Positions 1 through 13,120 of a DNA stretch of 64,000 nucleotides are shown piece by piece; position 1 is the first letter of the stretch; every line of letters starts with the position of its first letter. The DNA lies in the NCBI GenBank assembly GCA_963402885.1, contig OY727098.1:9038717-9102716 (forward strand), written 5' to 3'. Position numbers and translations under genes: made by a program. Source of the stretch: Antedon bifida (taxonomy: Eukaryota; Echinodermata; Crinoidea; Comatulida; Antedonidae). A model generated the notes under the pieces. That model ran no database searches. It worked only from the letters and a program-made list of their open reading frames with translations, and was not told the DNA's origin.

Positions 1-1121
1 TTTGTTATATTTATGTGTTTAATGCAATACTTTGTAATGTTTATATTTTTTATTTTAGATTATAAAAGGATCCCAATGGAATTAAGCTAATCAGCTTTTT
101 GAGCTATCCTGCCTCCCTTGAATAAACGCCCCCATAGAACATCATTTGGAACAAACTTCCCTCTTGAATAAACGTCCTCCTGGGTCCTTTAGTAATAATA
201 TAGTAATAGTGTTTGATTTTTAAAACAGTGAAATAAACATACAAACTACACTTAATGATCATTTGTTCAACATTTAATACCAGTACTTACTACCTAGAAC
301 TTGTAGCTTTTAACTGTGTAGCCTTACAGAAAGGGAACAAATATAAATTGTGGCGGGCGTATATCATGCAATTTATATTTATTGCATTATATTGCTCTTA
401 GATATGATTTAAAAGAACAAAAGATAGAAATGTACTTTCATTATACATAATTCTTTCAAATAAAGAGGAATAAATTTGGGATAAGATCAAAGATAACGAA
501 ATGAATATGCCGCTATAAAAGCTTTCAAAAGATTTCCAGATCTAATTATTTTGAAGATCTAATCCCAACGATAGATGTAAAGATTCTGGGATTAGAACTC
601 GACATGGTGGGTGCAATTAAGACTTAGTACCAGTTCCGATAGATCTTGCTAAAAATACCCGGAAACAAAAGCTTAATTAGACGAGATTTAATGGGAAGAA
701 TTAAGGATATTGGCATTTAATGGGTCTTACAGGTTTTAGCAGTTTCTAGTTTAATTAATTAGTTTTCTAATGAAGAATACAAAATCTAAAGCTTCAAGAA
801 AGTACTGGTGAAGGCCAAGTGTTTTATTAAAGAGCATTAACATTATAGGATTGACTCATATAGTACGCTAGCATTATTACCCGTCTTCAACGGGTGGGAG
901 TCCTGCTGAATTACAGATTTCAATTGAGAAAACTTGTCAAACGCATGTAAAATTATATAAAATACAATTGAAATTTCATTTTCTTTGTTTTAAATGCATT
1001 GATCAATTTATTGATTTATTGAAATAAAGTTTAACAAAACATACGTCTGGTAGACTGAATGCTTATATAAGTATGCAATGTACACCGTGAGTAAAATGCA
1101 TTTTTAACAAAAATAAATACT
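1..1121. other. No gene recognised at window start
   Basis: AT-rich DNA with no reading frame or splice-bounded segment that I recognise. The missing 5' exons of the STARD5-like gene should lie upstream, so this stretch may be intron of that gene, but no exon of it was found here. Confidence 0.4.
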
Positions 1122-1659
1122 TTAAAGATGTATTGTCCCTTTGACTAATTCCAAAAAAATAAAAAATAAATATTTCGAAAAAAAGTGAGTCATTTTGAAG
1201 TATCATAATAGTTATTAACTTTCACCAAAAATTAGTTGAAAAAAAAATAATTTAACTGAAATACAGACGTTTTTTTGTTCAAAAAATAACTTTGATTTCC
1301 AGTCAAAGTTTTCTATCAAAACATATCTCATAATGCAACGCGCTTGTTTGGCTACTCTGTATGTATAATCATAAAACTTCCTCTGTGTGAAAACACCTTC
1401 TCAATCGTGACGAGTTGTAAACAATCCTAATTAGCATCATGCATAATGCATACTCGTGGTTTGAAATCTTTGTTTACTTTCACTCGCGATGATTTTCAAG
1501 ACGAAATGCAATCAAATTAATTTACCTGTTAATTACGTTTTTGGTTCGAATTTTCGACTTGAAGTGAATAACTTTAATATGACTTTGATATATGGCCAAT
1601 TTAAATTTAGAATATTTTGTTTTTCATTTTTTGTGTTTCAAGGGACAATACATCTTTAA
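1122..1659. mobile_element. TTAA-flanked MITE, copy A (piggyBac-like ends)
   Basis: The ends are perfect inverted repeats: AGATGTATTGTCCCT at 1126-1140 and AGGGACAATACATCT at 1641-1655, each flanked by TTAA (1122-1125 and 1656-1659). The 530 bp between the TTAA sites has no long ORF, so the element is non-autonomous. A clearly related copy lies at 53114-53640, and decayed fragments at about 15552-15850 and 62050-62330. TTAA target duplication is the hallmark of the piggyBac superfamily; assignment rests only on ends and target site. Confidence 0.8.
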
Positions 1660-2448
1660 ACATTTTACACTATATTTTATATACACTTGCAAGTTTTAGG
1701 TACTGTACCATTCATAATCTGAAGTTCGAAAAGTACAGTTATTTACGAATAGGTATTGCTAGAACATGTGGGAAAATAGTGGTACCTCTGTAGATATGTA
1801 AATAATTAAACATTATTATTTAAATTCATGATTACCATACAGTACAAAGAAATGTTTCCTTACAGTAGTGGCCGTTTATTACTGAAATACAATCCACACT
1901 TTTATCGATAGGCTTATGAAAGGATTACTCCATGAACTTAAATACATTATTTTTACTACTATTTAACTGTAAGACTTTCAATTACAAAATTTACTTGGAT
2001 TGGATAGACAAAAATAGAAAAACTAACATTTAAGCTATATAGAGACAAATGTTACTATACTGATCAATAAACTGGAAATTAGTAGACTTTTATGAATTAA
2101 ATCAACTACAGGTGGTCCAATGTTGACAATTCCAAATACCATGATACAATGGGAGGTACAGTATTATATTCCTCATATAAACTGATGTAAGCACTACAAA
2201 GTAAAATTTTTAAAATGTTTAATTTTATATACATTTTGATTACAAATTAGGAAATCCAAAGTAAACAAATTATGATAGGTGCTAAAAGCCCTTTATAATA
2301 TCTTTCTCGAGAGAAAAATCCAAGGCGGAGATCTTTACAAAAGTTTTTCCATTGTGCTCGCCTATGTCAGAATTAAGCATAATTTATATTATGGTAAAAT
2401 TTTCTATACAAATTGGCCATTAAAGCGTTTCTAATTTTATCTTTCCAG
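1660..2448. other. Probable intron sequence, nothing recognised
   Basis: AT-rich sequence ending in a pyrimidine-rich tract and the AG acceptor at 2447-2448 that opens the first visible STARD5-like exon. No other feature seen. Confidence 0.4.
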
Positions 2449-5400
2449 GTATCGTGCAGAATGTACAATTGAAGATTCACCAGAAAAGATTATCAACTTC
2501 CTTTTACCATGCCCAAAAGGTCAAAGGGGAAAATGGGACAAGAGCGTCAAAGAGTCATCCATCGTAGAAAATATAAATGAGGTAAAAATGTAAACAGATT
2601 TTTATAACTTTCCATTTTCACAAATATTAGGATTATCCCTGACATATGCTTTTGCACATTTTGCAAATGTTATCACTTTGTAGTATATTGTTTGTAAATT
2701 AATAAAATCAAACCAAACAAAACAATTATTGCCAAAGAGTAAAATGAAATATTGAATGGAATCTTCTCTAGTAGTTCTAGAGATAAATTTAGTGATATTC
2801 ATTTATTCGTTGCAGTGAAAAATTATTTACATTTATTGTCATTTACACATAGCTAGGTTGGGCAAAGTTTGATTTCATTGGGCTACATATTCCGCGACAC
2901 ATCATTACCTATCTTGTTGAAAATACAGGTGTTCAACCAATGCATCATACCAACCCTTATATACAGTTCGGAAACATTACTAAGCGTCTAGAAAAAAAAC
3001 TGAGAGTAACAGAAAGGGCAATGCAAAGAGTACTAATAATTGTCACAAAGAAAGATAAAGTGTCAAATACAAATCTCAGATTAAAATCAGGAGTTCAGGA
3101 CATAATAAGTAGCATAAAATCAAAGAAATGGAGGTGGGCATGACATCTGGCCAGGAGATGTGACAACAGATGGACAGTCAGACTAACAAATTGGACTCCA
3201 AGAACCTACAACAGAGGCAGAGGGAGACAAAAGATGAGATGGAGGGATGAACTAACAACACATGGTGACATTGCATGGCAAAGAGTAGCTAGAGACAGAA
3301 GTGAATGGTCAATTGGTGAAGAGGCTTTCATCCTTCAGTGGAAAGAAATAGGTTAAAGAAGAAGAAGAAGAACATATAAAATACTCATAGATATCATGAT
3401 TGGTGCAAAAGTGATTGTGACTGAAACTTGTGCACATGTCAATCTGCACTTCAAACTTTGCTAGATTGATTGAAGTAGTAGTTTTATACCCTTATTTGTT
3501 TACAATAAATCTACTAGTAACAAAGTTCTTTACAGCTTAAATTTCCACTGCTTTAACACTCAGTTACTCTATGTGTAAAATTTGCACCGATGAAGGGCTA
3601 GTGTTGCCCAAACACTCTGCAAATTTGTTTGGCTGTTTTACTTTATCATTTTGATTTAGCTTTTTGCTTCATTAATATTTAGCATCTCCATTGAGATCCA
3701 GCCACTGATACCCTACAGCATTGTAATTTTTTTCAGTAATTTGCTTTTGGATAAATATAAAAGTCTACCCAACTCTTCACTCACCTTGTACAACCAAATG
3801 TCATGTAAGTTTAATGACCGGAGATCATTTATAGCCTTTTATTCTTTAATCCTTTAAAAAGCAAACACACACTTGTACTATTATTACTTATAACAATTAG
3901 AATGTCCCCAGGTTAGAGTTAAAAGGTAGGATTAACATTCATTCATTAAACACATCCAACTAATGAGTACAAGTTTAATAGGCCATCACCTGTAATCTGT
4001 ATCTTTCAGTTGCGTCTTGACAAACGATGGATTCAGCGATTATTTATAAATAAGACATAGCCAAAAGTTTGCACAAATCTATCTGTCCAAAGAATATTAA
4101 AATAACTTCATTTATTTATTTCTGTGAACAAATTAACAGAAAATTGCAGCGAATATTGGTCATGTGATTCAAAATAACCAATCCAGAACAACAATTATTA
4201 CCAATCCAACCACACCGTTGGACGTTCTAAGTGGAGAATAACCACTACATAAATTTATTCAAAGCGACAAACTTCAGTGTATAATACATTATGTCAATAT
4301 ATACACTTGAAAAACCCTGTGTCTTCAGAAGAAGTAAGCAAGACAAGACTAGTTTGATAAGGCCTGGCCCGAGTGAAAAAACTGGATGGTGAAAAGACTA
4401 GATTAGATTTTTTTTTTTAATTTTTAAATCAATCAATTAAATCTGCAATAAAACAATCAACTTTTATTTCAGAAAAAAGTTCATGGCCTAGTAGTGATAT
4501 ACTGAGAACAGAAATTATATATAATAATAGTAAAGGCAAATTCGTAAATACCATTTTTAATAATTCGATCAGAAACATTTAGTAAGCAAAGTTAATGTAT
4601 ATACGCTATTACAACTTACATACATTAACATTCAGTATATTGCTAAAAATAAATATATTGTACAATGGCTTTTTGTATTAATATTAAAAAAGCTATAGAG
4701 CATAATGGGTACATAATTTGCCTGTTTACTTAGAGAATAATAGCAAAATAAGAATAAAATACTGTTTCATGGCTTTATATATTAAAGTCTTAAATGCGAC
4801 ATAAGCTAAACTCTGATAATTATACAGTAAGTATTAATAATCAATTTCATAGTGACATGTTTCAGTTATGTCATATTACATCATGCTTAACAATTTTGTG
4901 CTAGTGTAAAAAGTAAAAATCTTTTTAGGAGGGTGGGAGAGGAAGGCTGGCAATGCAGGCATAGTAAAACTCTAGCAAGGGGTCACCAAGGCAAATTTAC
5001 GTATTATGGCACATTTGGGGGAACACTCAGAACAATAATAAAAATATCAAAATACGTTATAGTGCTCTTTTCCACAGTCTTACAGAGCATTATGACTTGA
5101 GCCTACTTACTACTACTCTAGGTGACTATACTACTACTAGGCATCTAGGCTGAAGAAAACATAAAAATCTCTTTTTTTATTTTGGCATTGTGATGATACA
5201 AACAGTTTTGCTGGGATACAGCGTCATCAATCAAATAGTGTTAGAAAGCAGTTTAAATAAGTAAAACTGTTTAGCTCACTGCGTGGTGTGAATGTGTACT
5301 TTGTGTACTGGTGACGATGAGTAACAATATTCTGTACATACTGAAATTCGTCTGGAGATAATTATTATTACAGTATGATTATTATTATTATTTGGAATCA

Positions 5401-8400
5401 ATCTTTGAGTTACAGAATAAATAATAATGTATGCTGTATTTGATCAATTTTATTGTAACGAAATTAATTTGGTCTGGCATCAGCATCAGGTGTACAGTAT
5501 TTTTGCGCCCCTACCTCATCTCGGCTGGATCTGCCACTGTTAGTTGTCTATAATTTCATGATGGTATGTTATCTACTCTCCTGTTGGTTCTTGTGAGAGT
5601 TATAAGTACATAACTCGTCCATGGACAAAAATCTCTAATGAGTAGAGGGTTGGTTTTTTGTTCAAAGAAAAAATGGGTATAGAAACAAAGCAACTAGTTG
5701 ATACCTGTCTAATACAGACCTTAGTTCTGGCCAATGTTGAACATTTCCATAAATTGGTTATCAGTATTAATAAATTTGGGGAATTTAAACAGTTTATGGA
5801 TGAAAAAAAAGATTGTATGCTATACAGTACATATACATTTTTGTAAACTTATATTCATTAATGAAATTTAATAAAGTTTGGTTTTCATTATATTTGCTTA
5901 AATTTGTTTAATTAACACAATCTTCCTATCTTTTTTTAAACTGTTGCAGGACCTCCTGGTTTCACGGACTGCCACACATAGTGCTGCCATGGGTCTTATT
6001 TCTTCCAGAGAATTCTGTGACCTAATATTAATCAAGAAGTATGCTGGTGACATTCTGAGTACTAACTCTAAAAGCATATCACACAGTGACTGTCCTCCAA
6101 GAGATGGATGTGTCAGAGGGTTTAACCATCCTGGGGGAACATTTTGCATACCACAAAGGTAAGCACAGACAGTACATTTTGAGTGGGGAATGCAAACACT
6201 CAAATTTAATATATTTTATTTACGAATACAGTTTGGCCCGTGCGTGCATGAGGTATGTTTTACTACATTCACAGTTCACATATATTCTATGCTACAATTA
6301 AAGTTATATTTAGGTCATGGACTAAAATGCTCTAAAACACAGCTTGTAAAGTCCTCAATATTGAGCTCCTACCGCCCCCCCCCCCCCCCTAAATTGACAC
6401 ATATAATTCATGATAAATGGCAGAAATAACATTCCCAATAAGCAAAAAAATGATCGAACTGTACTTTTTTCTGCCGGTAAACATGCATGTCTAACATTGT
6501 TTTTGCTGTATGTTAGATGTGCGTACAGTACTGTATATTGTATATGGATCATAAAGTTGGACTATTACAAAAAAAAACTTGAGAAAATTGATGGCAGTCA
6601 TGCACGTACGTTAGAATACAAACATTATTCACATTTTTATAAATGGCGCCATCAAATTGAAAATGGTGGTAACCCACAATTAAGAGATTTGTTTGAGAAA
6701 TAACATATACCAATTTGCGAGAAAATCAGGGAATATATAAGTGAGATCCGCTCGGTTGAATGCGATCATCTATGAAAAAAGTGAAAAAAAACCTATTTTT
6801 TAAATTCATGTGGCCAAATGATGACATCATACCATTTTGTACGTGTAATATGTATAATTCATATCTACAACTCATTGGCTTCCATAATAAGTTAAAAAAA
6901 TCGCTATGCTATAAAATTTGTTTACACAAATTTGCATTAAATTTCCCATTGGAGAGCGCACGATTATTTAAATTTCATGTGCACATGTGTCGTTATTTGA
7001 TATTTAAGAGTTCATGGAAATAAAAGCAATTTATCATGTATTATATAAAATCCTTATTAGGTGATCATTTAAAATAAAATGATCACCTATTGTTATTGTA
7101 TAAATCTTATTTCTTTAATCTTTCTGTACAGAATTTCACAATAATTTTCAAATAATTGTATTTATTCTAATAAGCTTACAGCATGATCACTCATCCGTGA
7201 CGTCATTTATACGCCTTTTTGTAAAACTACATTATCAGTCAAATCTCTATAACTCGTCATGACATATTAATCAAATTCACTATACTTCAGGTCAAGGGTA
7301 AACATATTAGGAAATGCATACACATTGAAAATCATGCATTAAAAATTTAAAATGTTCAAAATTACATTTTGATCAATGTTTGTAGCCATAAAAAATCACT
7401 GCGCAAAAACATGTTTTTTTTTTTATTCTTTGGAAATGTAAAAAATACAATGTTTTTGTACAAATCGCATTCTACTCATCCTCCTTAGTAAATTAACTGG
7501 ATTTGAGTCCATTCCGACTTGAAATAGTGCTATACGAGCACATTAAAATAACAATGCTATAAATGCGCACATTCATTTCACAAAAGTGCTGAATATTTTT
7601 TTAATGAAAATAAAATGGTATTTTAAAAAATGGTCCGACAAATTTCCGAGCCGGATGACACCCATCTTAATTTTCTCCTGGTCTATAGGCCTATGTAGAA
7701 AATAATTTAATCAATTTTGATATAATAATATTCCTGTTTTAGTAGGCTAGGTAGTACGAACTATTTTCACTGTTGTCCACGTACTAGGCCTAGGCTACAT
7801 TCATTTCGTTGACTTCCTGCCTCACACTTTTTGTTGATAGTAAAACAATACCTCACATAAATCTTTGACTTGCCTTGCATGCCTCGTTGCCTCGCACTTT
7901 TTTATTACCCCTCAAATAATGCACTGAGCTCTTTTATCTGTACATAAAACCTAATGTCATAATCAAGTACAGGCAAACTATACCTGCAAACCAGTCATAA
8001 TGAAGGATTAAATTTGATGTTGTGAAATATTTCAATATTACATGATAAACTAATTGTTAAATAAATCAGTTTAGTTGTTGATGTGTACAGTATTTTGAGT
8101 TAACATTTTAGAATCACCAGTGAATTCATCTTCAAGTTTTATTTATCTGTAACTCAAATCATATTATTCTGCCCCATTGAAAAAGGTTTGTCCTGCACCT
8201 TTTTGGCTTAGGGGTACAGTATTCTAACATCCTTGATTTTGATAACGTAGTAACAATACTATTGCAAGTGTTTGCAAAGAAGCATAATTATAAAATTAAT
8301 TTTAACATTTCAAATCAACAACCAATCAACAATCTCTTATTGATAGATATGCTTTTAAAGTGATCACACTAGATGTCCCTTAAAAAAATTAACTTTAGTA

Positions 8401-11112
8401 CATTTTGAAGAAAAGTAACTATGCTACAGGAAATTCTGCTAAATTCTTGGAAGGAGTGTAAAAGACAATTTAAATATGTGTGTGTTTTTTATTTATAATT
8501 TCTACTTATAGAATAGGTATATAGTGTATAATATACTATAATTAAATTAGGTCTCTTTATTAATACTAACACATTCATTTTCCATTTAAAATAGCTTAAA
8601 GTTGTGTTTTCAAATAGTGTTAAATTTGAATTTAAACCAACTATGTATTCAATTTCAAAACATTTACAAGAACTTAAGAATCCATGTGGATAAAAGAGTT
8701 TGGTTTTGGTAATCAGGGTTGGGTACCTACTAATAGCAAGCAATCACCCAGCTCAGTGCAAGTATGTTATCTATGGTGAGGCCATCCCATTAAGCAGCGG
8801 GATAACTGTATCAGGATTGCAGACCTAACTTAATTAAACGGCTGACAATTTCAAAACATGCTTGAGCGCATCATCTGTGGCAGTCCCATGGAGCCTGAGC
8901 CTGAATGTGACACCCTTGTCTGATAGGCTAATTGAAGGCTTGCAGGTGGGCATGTTTTACCACTGAGTCTGACCCCATTCAAGGTGACCCATGGCGGATA
9001 AACACCTGTTTGTTGCCAACTGAAAGATAGAAGGTCCATTCGGATGTAACGTTTGTTTTCATACTTCCAATTTTGATAATGTTAATTATATTATTCACCA
9101 TCTCTGTGTGTTGCTTTATCTACTACTGTATATTTAATGTGATTTACTTTCCTCCACGGTATTTTATGGAAGGCCTTTATTACTTGAACATTTTTAAACA
9201 CATATCTGTAAATATTTTACTTTAAATTCGGGTTTGTTTATATTTCATATATTTTATTATATAATGTATTGTAAACTATACTTAAATTAGTGTATAAACA
9301 GTTTATAGCTTTGTTACTGTATTTTTTTTAACAAGTGCTAACAGCGTCTTGTAATTTCAGTCACACTTCGTCGGATTCGCTTTGTGAACAATTTACAATA
9401 TGAGTTGGTTAAAAATTGAGGGAAAAAGTCTTTCTCGTTAAATCACACATTTTGTACAACGCAACATCAAGAAATGATCTTTACAATATATTCTGAACCT
9501 ACTGTGTAAGTTTCATTAGTGTAACTAAGAGCATTTTTTTAGATAATACAGTAGGTACAAAAATACTGTACAGTAAGAAATAAAAAGGAGAAAAAAAAAT
9601 AATAAGGTTTTGTACAATAACAATAGGTGATCATTTTATTCTAAATGATCACCTAATTTACGTGGAATATCCTTTTTATATTACCAAATATGAAGATATA
9701 GTCATGGACATCAATCACCTGTCAACTTTTCACTTCCTGTGCTTACTTTTAGGTTTTGTAAAGTGCATTTGTTTATTTATTACATGTACATCATTACTTG
9801 CACGTGCCCATCTCCAAGTGAATGTATCCTGTTTCATGTTTTTTCATGTTTATAATGGATGTACTTTATGAACTTATGATTAAAAGCAAAGCAAAAGAAA
9901 TCATTCTGTTTAAAGATAAGTGTTCAAGGAATGTTTGATTATGACACCATGTTGTACTTGTGAATCTTAATTGTAGGTAATGGATGTAATTACTGTAGTG
10001 ACAACTAAATGGACTGATGAATGTTATTTCAAATGCATTGTTTATCCGTTCATAGTATAATTGATGGCTATGTATGTTATTTCACGTATCCTCTGTTTTT
10101 GTGTTTCAGGATAACACCACAATTATAGTAGAGTCGTAAAAGATATAATTAATGTCAGTTAAAAAATGTCTGTAGTTTATTACATGGCAACTGTGTCATT
10201 GAGTCAATTTGTGCATATTTCTGAGCATGATTGTTGGACTTGCATACATGCCAACTCTCCCATTTTGGTCAGGAGACTCCCGTATTTCAGACTCGTCTCC
10301 CGGCCTAACGTCGTGCTCCCGTTTTCCCACATTTTCTCCCAAATTATAAAGATAACTGAATTTGTATGTTTATATGTTGTTATCTGCATTCAATATAACA
10401 AAAAAAGCTCAAACACACAAGTGAATTTACACTATTTCAGCATCAGTGGTCATAATTTTTTTATTCCCCTCACATAGCCACCACTACGTGATACCACTTT
10501 TCACATCACACACTGCACACTTACTTCTCCTGGTCTGGAAAATAAATAGAGGGCGCTGTTGACCTATAAACACCACCCATTTTTTAAACTTCAGATGCTC
10601 TACATGTAGTTATGAAAACCAACTGTATTTTGACACTTGTACGGTTGTGGGAATATCAGGAAGCGGGGCTTTTCGTGGCATGGGTTATTGATTTCCATAC
10701 TTTTTGTGTTGTGCTGAAGATTTCCAGTTGTACAGTAGGCCAATTGATAATGTATTACAGAGTTTGAATGCATTTCCGTAATATTTATCTCCAATCCGAT
10801 AAACAAATCTTGAGTAGATTCAGTGAAGTAAGAAACTACTTTTGCAATACTTTTTTAGTTGTTTGCTTTCATAACTAATGTAAAGTAAATATAACTAATG
10901 TACTGCATGGTTGTGCTCATAGTATTCCTAATGTATTCTCTTACTGATATTTTATTTTTTCCAGTGATGGTAGTACTAAGGTAGTTAACATCGTTCAGAC
11001 AGAGCTCGGTGGCATGCTGCCTACATCTCTTGTTGAGTCAGCTGTACCAAGTAGCCTTATAAACTTCTTTGTAGATTTGGAACAAGCAGTGAAAAATAGC
11101 GGATCGACATAA
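2449..11112 (+). CDS. STARD5: STARD5-like START-domain lipid transfer protein, 3' part (three exons)
   Basis: START domains bind one sterol, bile acid or phospholipid in a closed groove and carry it through the cytosol. Exons: 2449-2581 (begins with the last base of a split codon), 5950-6158, 10965-11112 with stop TAA. All junctions are GT..AG and phases match (exon 2 ends AG, exon 3 starts T, giving AGT). The 162 residues cover the last three quarters of the domain, including VSRTATHSAAMGLISSREF, CPP and VRGFNHPGG, all as in the small STARD4/5/6 subgroup, with the C-terminal helix (LINFFVDLEQAV) intact. Human STARD5 is about 213 residues, so roughly 50 N-terminal residues are missing; I found no exon for them and infer they lie upstream. 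Candidate AATAAA signals lie at 11406 and 11539. Intron 1 holds a LINE relic, intron 2 a 2.6 kb transposon. STARD5 is favoured over STARD4/6 on the SRT/SAAM and RGFNHP segments. Confidence 0.85.
2940..3356 (+). pseudogene. Non-LTR retrotransposon relic (reverse transcriptase C-terminus)
   Basis: One frame runs from ATG 2940 to TAA 3354-3356 and is broken by a single TGA at 3141-3143, where the family normally has Gly (KWRWA-stop-HLARR). The order ERAM, then KWRWAxHLARRCDNRW, then TPRTYNRGRGRQKMRWRDEL, then a Trp-rich end is the C-terminal region of RTE/CR1-like LINE polyproteins. A GAA-rich simple repeat follows the stop. It sits inside a STARD5 intron in the sense direction and is a dead, 5'-truncated insertion. 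The clade is not certain. Confidence 0.7.
3357..5949 (+). other. STARD5-like intron 1 remainder
   Basis: Intron sequence, with the acceptor AG at 5948-5949. Apart from the interspersed repeat at 3590-3722 I recognise nothing. The short open frame near 5658-5846 has no family features and no splice context. Confidence 0.4.
3590..3722. repeat. Interspersed repeat, inverted relative to 14957-15083
   Basis: The segment containing GATGAAGGGCTAGTGTTGCC, then a CAGCC-type block, then GAGATCCAGCCACTGATACC recurs as its reverse complement at 14957-15083 with small differences. Two copies about 11 kb apart in opposite orientation indicate a dispersed element of unknown class. Confidence 0.65.
6390..6495. 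repeat. Interspersed repeat related to 20362-20495 and 26608-26760
   Basis: Contains ATAATTCATGATAAATGG followed 40-60 bp later by a GATCGAACTGTACTTTTT-like block. The same order with substitutions appears at 20362-20495 and 26608-26760. A pure C run of about 17 bp (6373-6389) lies just upstream. The element class is unknown. Confidence 0.45.
7060..9653. mobile_element. 2.6 kb inverted-repeat element with palindromic termini
   Basis: The left end (7060 to about 7110) and right end (about 9605-9653) are near-perfect reverse complements over some 45 bp. Each end is itself a hairpin: GGTGATCATTT and AAATGATCACC separated by a few bases. Beyond the hairpin both ends read CTATTGTTATTGTA inward. 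TA flanks both ends (7058-7059, 9654-9655), compatible with a TA target duplication as in Tc1/mariner, though the terminal sequence is not one I recognise. No transposase ORF is visible. A GC-richer block near 8700-9060 may be captured sequence. It lies in STARD5 intron 2. Confidence 0.7.
9654..10964 (+). other. STARD5-like intron 2, distal part
   Basis: Ends in a T-rich tract and CCAG acceptor at 10961-10964. The open frames of about 100 codons near 10166-10477 lack known motifs. Nothing else recognised. Confidence 0.4.
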
Positions 11113-13120
11113 CTGACAGCCACAAGCACGGTTTATTAACGTTCAGTAAAAATAATGGGAAGAAACATTATAAAGAAATGAATACAATAGTAATGAGAAT
11201 ACTAGGATCCTGTAACATCCATATTCATGACAAGAAAAAAACAAATGGCGTAATTGAATTACCAAATGATACTACTTTGTAGAAAACTGGTCTTTTATAT
11301 TTTTCAATAAGATATGACTTTTATGGCATCCAAGGCCTATTATGAAGGTTTTTATGTGTGTACCATATATTCAATATTATCGCTGTAAACTATGTTTTTC
11401 TCTCTAATAAATAAACAAACAAACAAAGCATTGAAATAAGGTATAAACCCTCTAAGCTACAATTTTGAAATTGGTACCCGATACTGTAGGCTTAAAATCA
11501 CCACTTACATGAATATGCTATGTACAATATTCTTAATCAATAAAGTCTTTTGGGGTACTGTTTCTGCTGAAAAACTTTTTTAGGAAACTGATTTTAGTTA
11601 AAGATCATGTTGCAGCTTCTTTTTTACTCAAAATAAACCAGTTTTTTTATTAGTTGTCTGTGGCTGGTTGTGTAATGATATCATTATTATCCACAGAGTG
11701 CAGTCAATGTCCACACCAGTCAATGACCTTCTGAATCATTTTAGGTCAAAATCAGACCACAATTGTGTTGCAGCAAAAAATTGCTCCACAGAAACCATTT
11801 TAAAAACAGGGGTTTTTTTTTACAATTTAACCTCAATCAATTTAACCTCAATCAATTTTGTAGTTCCTAATCTAAAGGATACTACCAAGTAAGAATAGGC
11901 CTATCTACCTGAATGAAAATCATTAATCATATCCTCCTGCCCCTGGATAGGTATATTTGTTTTCTATTGAACGTTTCTATTTAAACATTTTGCAGAATTA
12001 TGCCTACCGTATATGGTTTGTCTGCCACTTGTCTCCCCAGTTGTTGACATGACCTAATTAATGTGTGCTAAAAATAACCCCTTATGTGCTTTATGGACTC
12101 GTTAATGTTATGTCTTGTGAGCCTGGTTGGCTGGTGCTTAGTAAATTAAGATGACATTGGTTCTTCAATGTCCATTATCCAATTAAAATACATTATTTTA
12201 ATATTATTTGAAATTGTATTTTATAGTCATTAGTACTTATTTTTCATTTATGTTAGAAAAATAATGTGAAGAAATTGCAACTTTTAGTATAAAACAGTAA
12301 CCAAATATTTTTTTAAACTAGCTGCATGTAATATTTTTTTACCCTGCATATTGCCTACTGTATATAATCTCATTCCATTTTTAACATTAACTAACTAACT
12401 AACTGCATATCTACCGAAATTATGGATTAGCCAATTGAAAAATAACAATATTTACCTTGTTATTTCATCAATATTAAACATTTCTCTTTTTTAAAGAGAA
12501 CTGACAGGCTCTCTCATGGTTTTTATATGTTAAAAAATATCAAGCAAAGTAGTATTAGCATAATTTAGGATGACAGTCATAGGTATATGATACTGTATTA
12601 TTTATTTTTATTATAAACTGACAAATTATACCTACTTTGTTTCATTGCGCAGCTGTTATAAACAAGTTAAAATGTATATTGTTAGATTAATGCATTCCCT
12701 ATGTGGTAAAGACAGTGCTCATTGTATAAAGAATAATGCTATACTTGCTAATAAATATGTAAATTGCTATTAAACTTGATTGATTGATTGTATAAACCAG
12801 AGTCACCAATAGGATCTACAAACAATATTATTATAAACTAACATCTAAAATAATTTTAAAAATCATGAGTTAAATCCCCAAAACTTCATTGACTTATACG
12901 CAGAACCGTTCTGTATACAAGTGTCCTAATTAACGGCTCTATATATTGTACGAGTGTTGTAATACTCACAGAATGCCATTTTCTGACGACAGCTATGGAT
13001 ACGTATTGAGGAGATCGGGCATCCGGTTTGTGCATTTTAATAAATTAATTTAATTAAACAATGCATAAATCACTGAATAATGCATTATTTTGTAAGTGAA
13101 AGAATTAGATTAGCTGACGT
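11113..13120 (+). other. STARD5-like 3' UTR, then no recognised gene
   Basis: AATAAA at 11406-11411 and 11539-11544 are plausible polyadenylation signals. Beyond about 11.6 kb there is AT-rich sequence with a short TAAC repeat near 12388 and nothing else I can support. Confidence 0.4.

Noticed and set aside
10166-10477. 103-codon frame in the STARD5-like intron.
   Set aside because: Lies wholly within an intron, no domain, no conserved motif, and overlaps an antisense frame of similar length.
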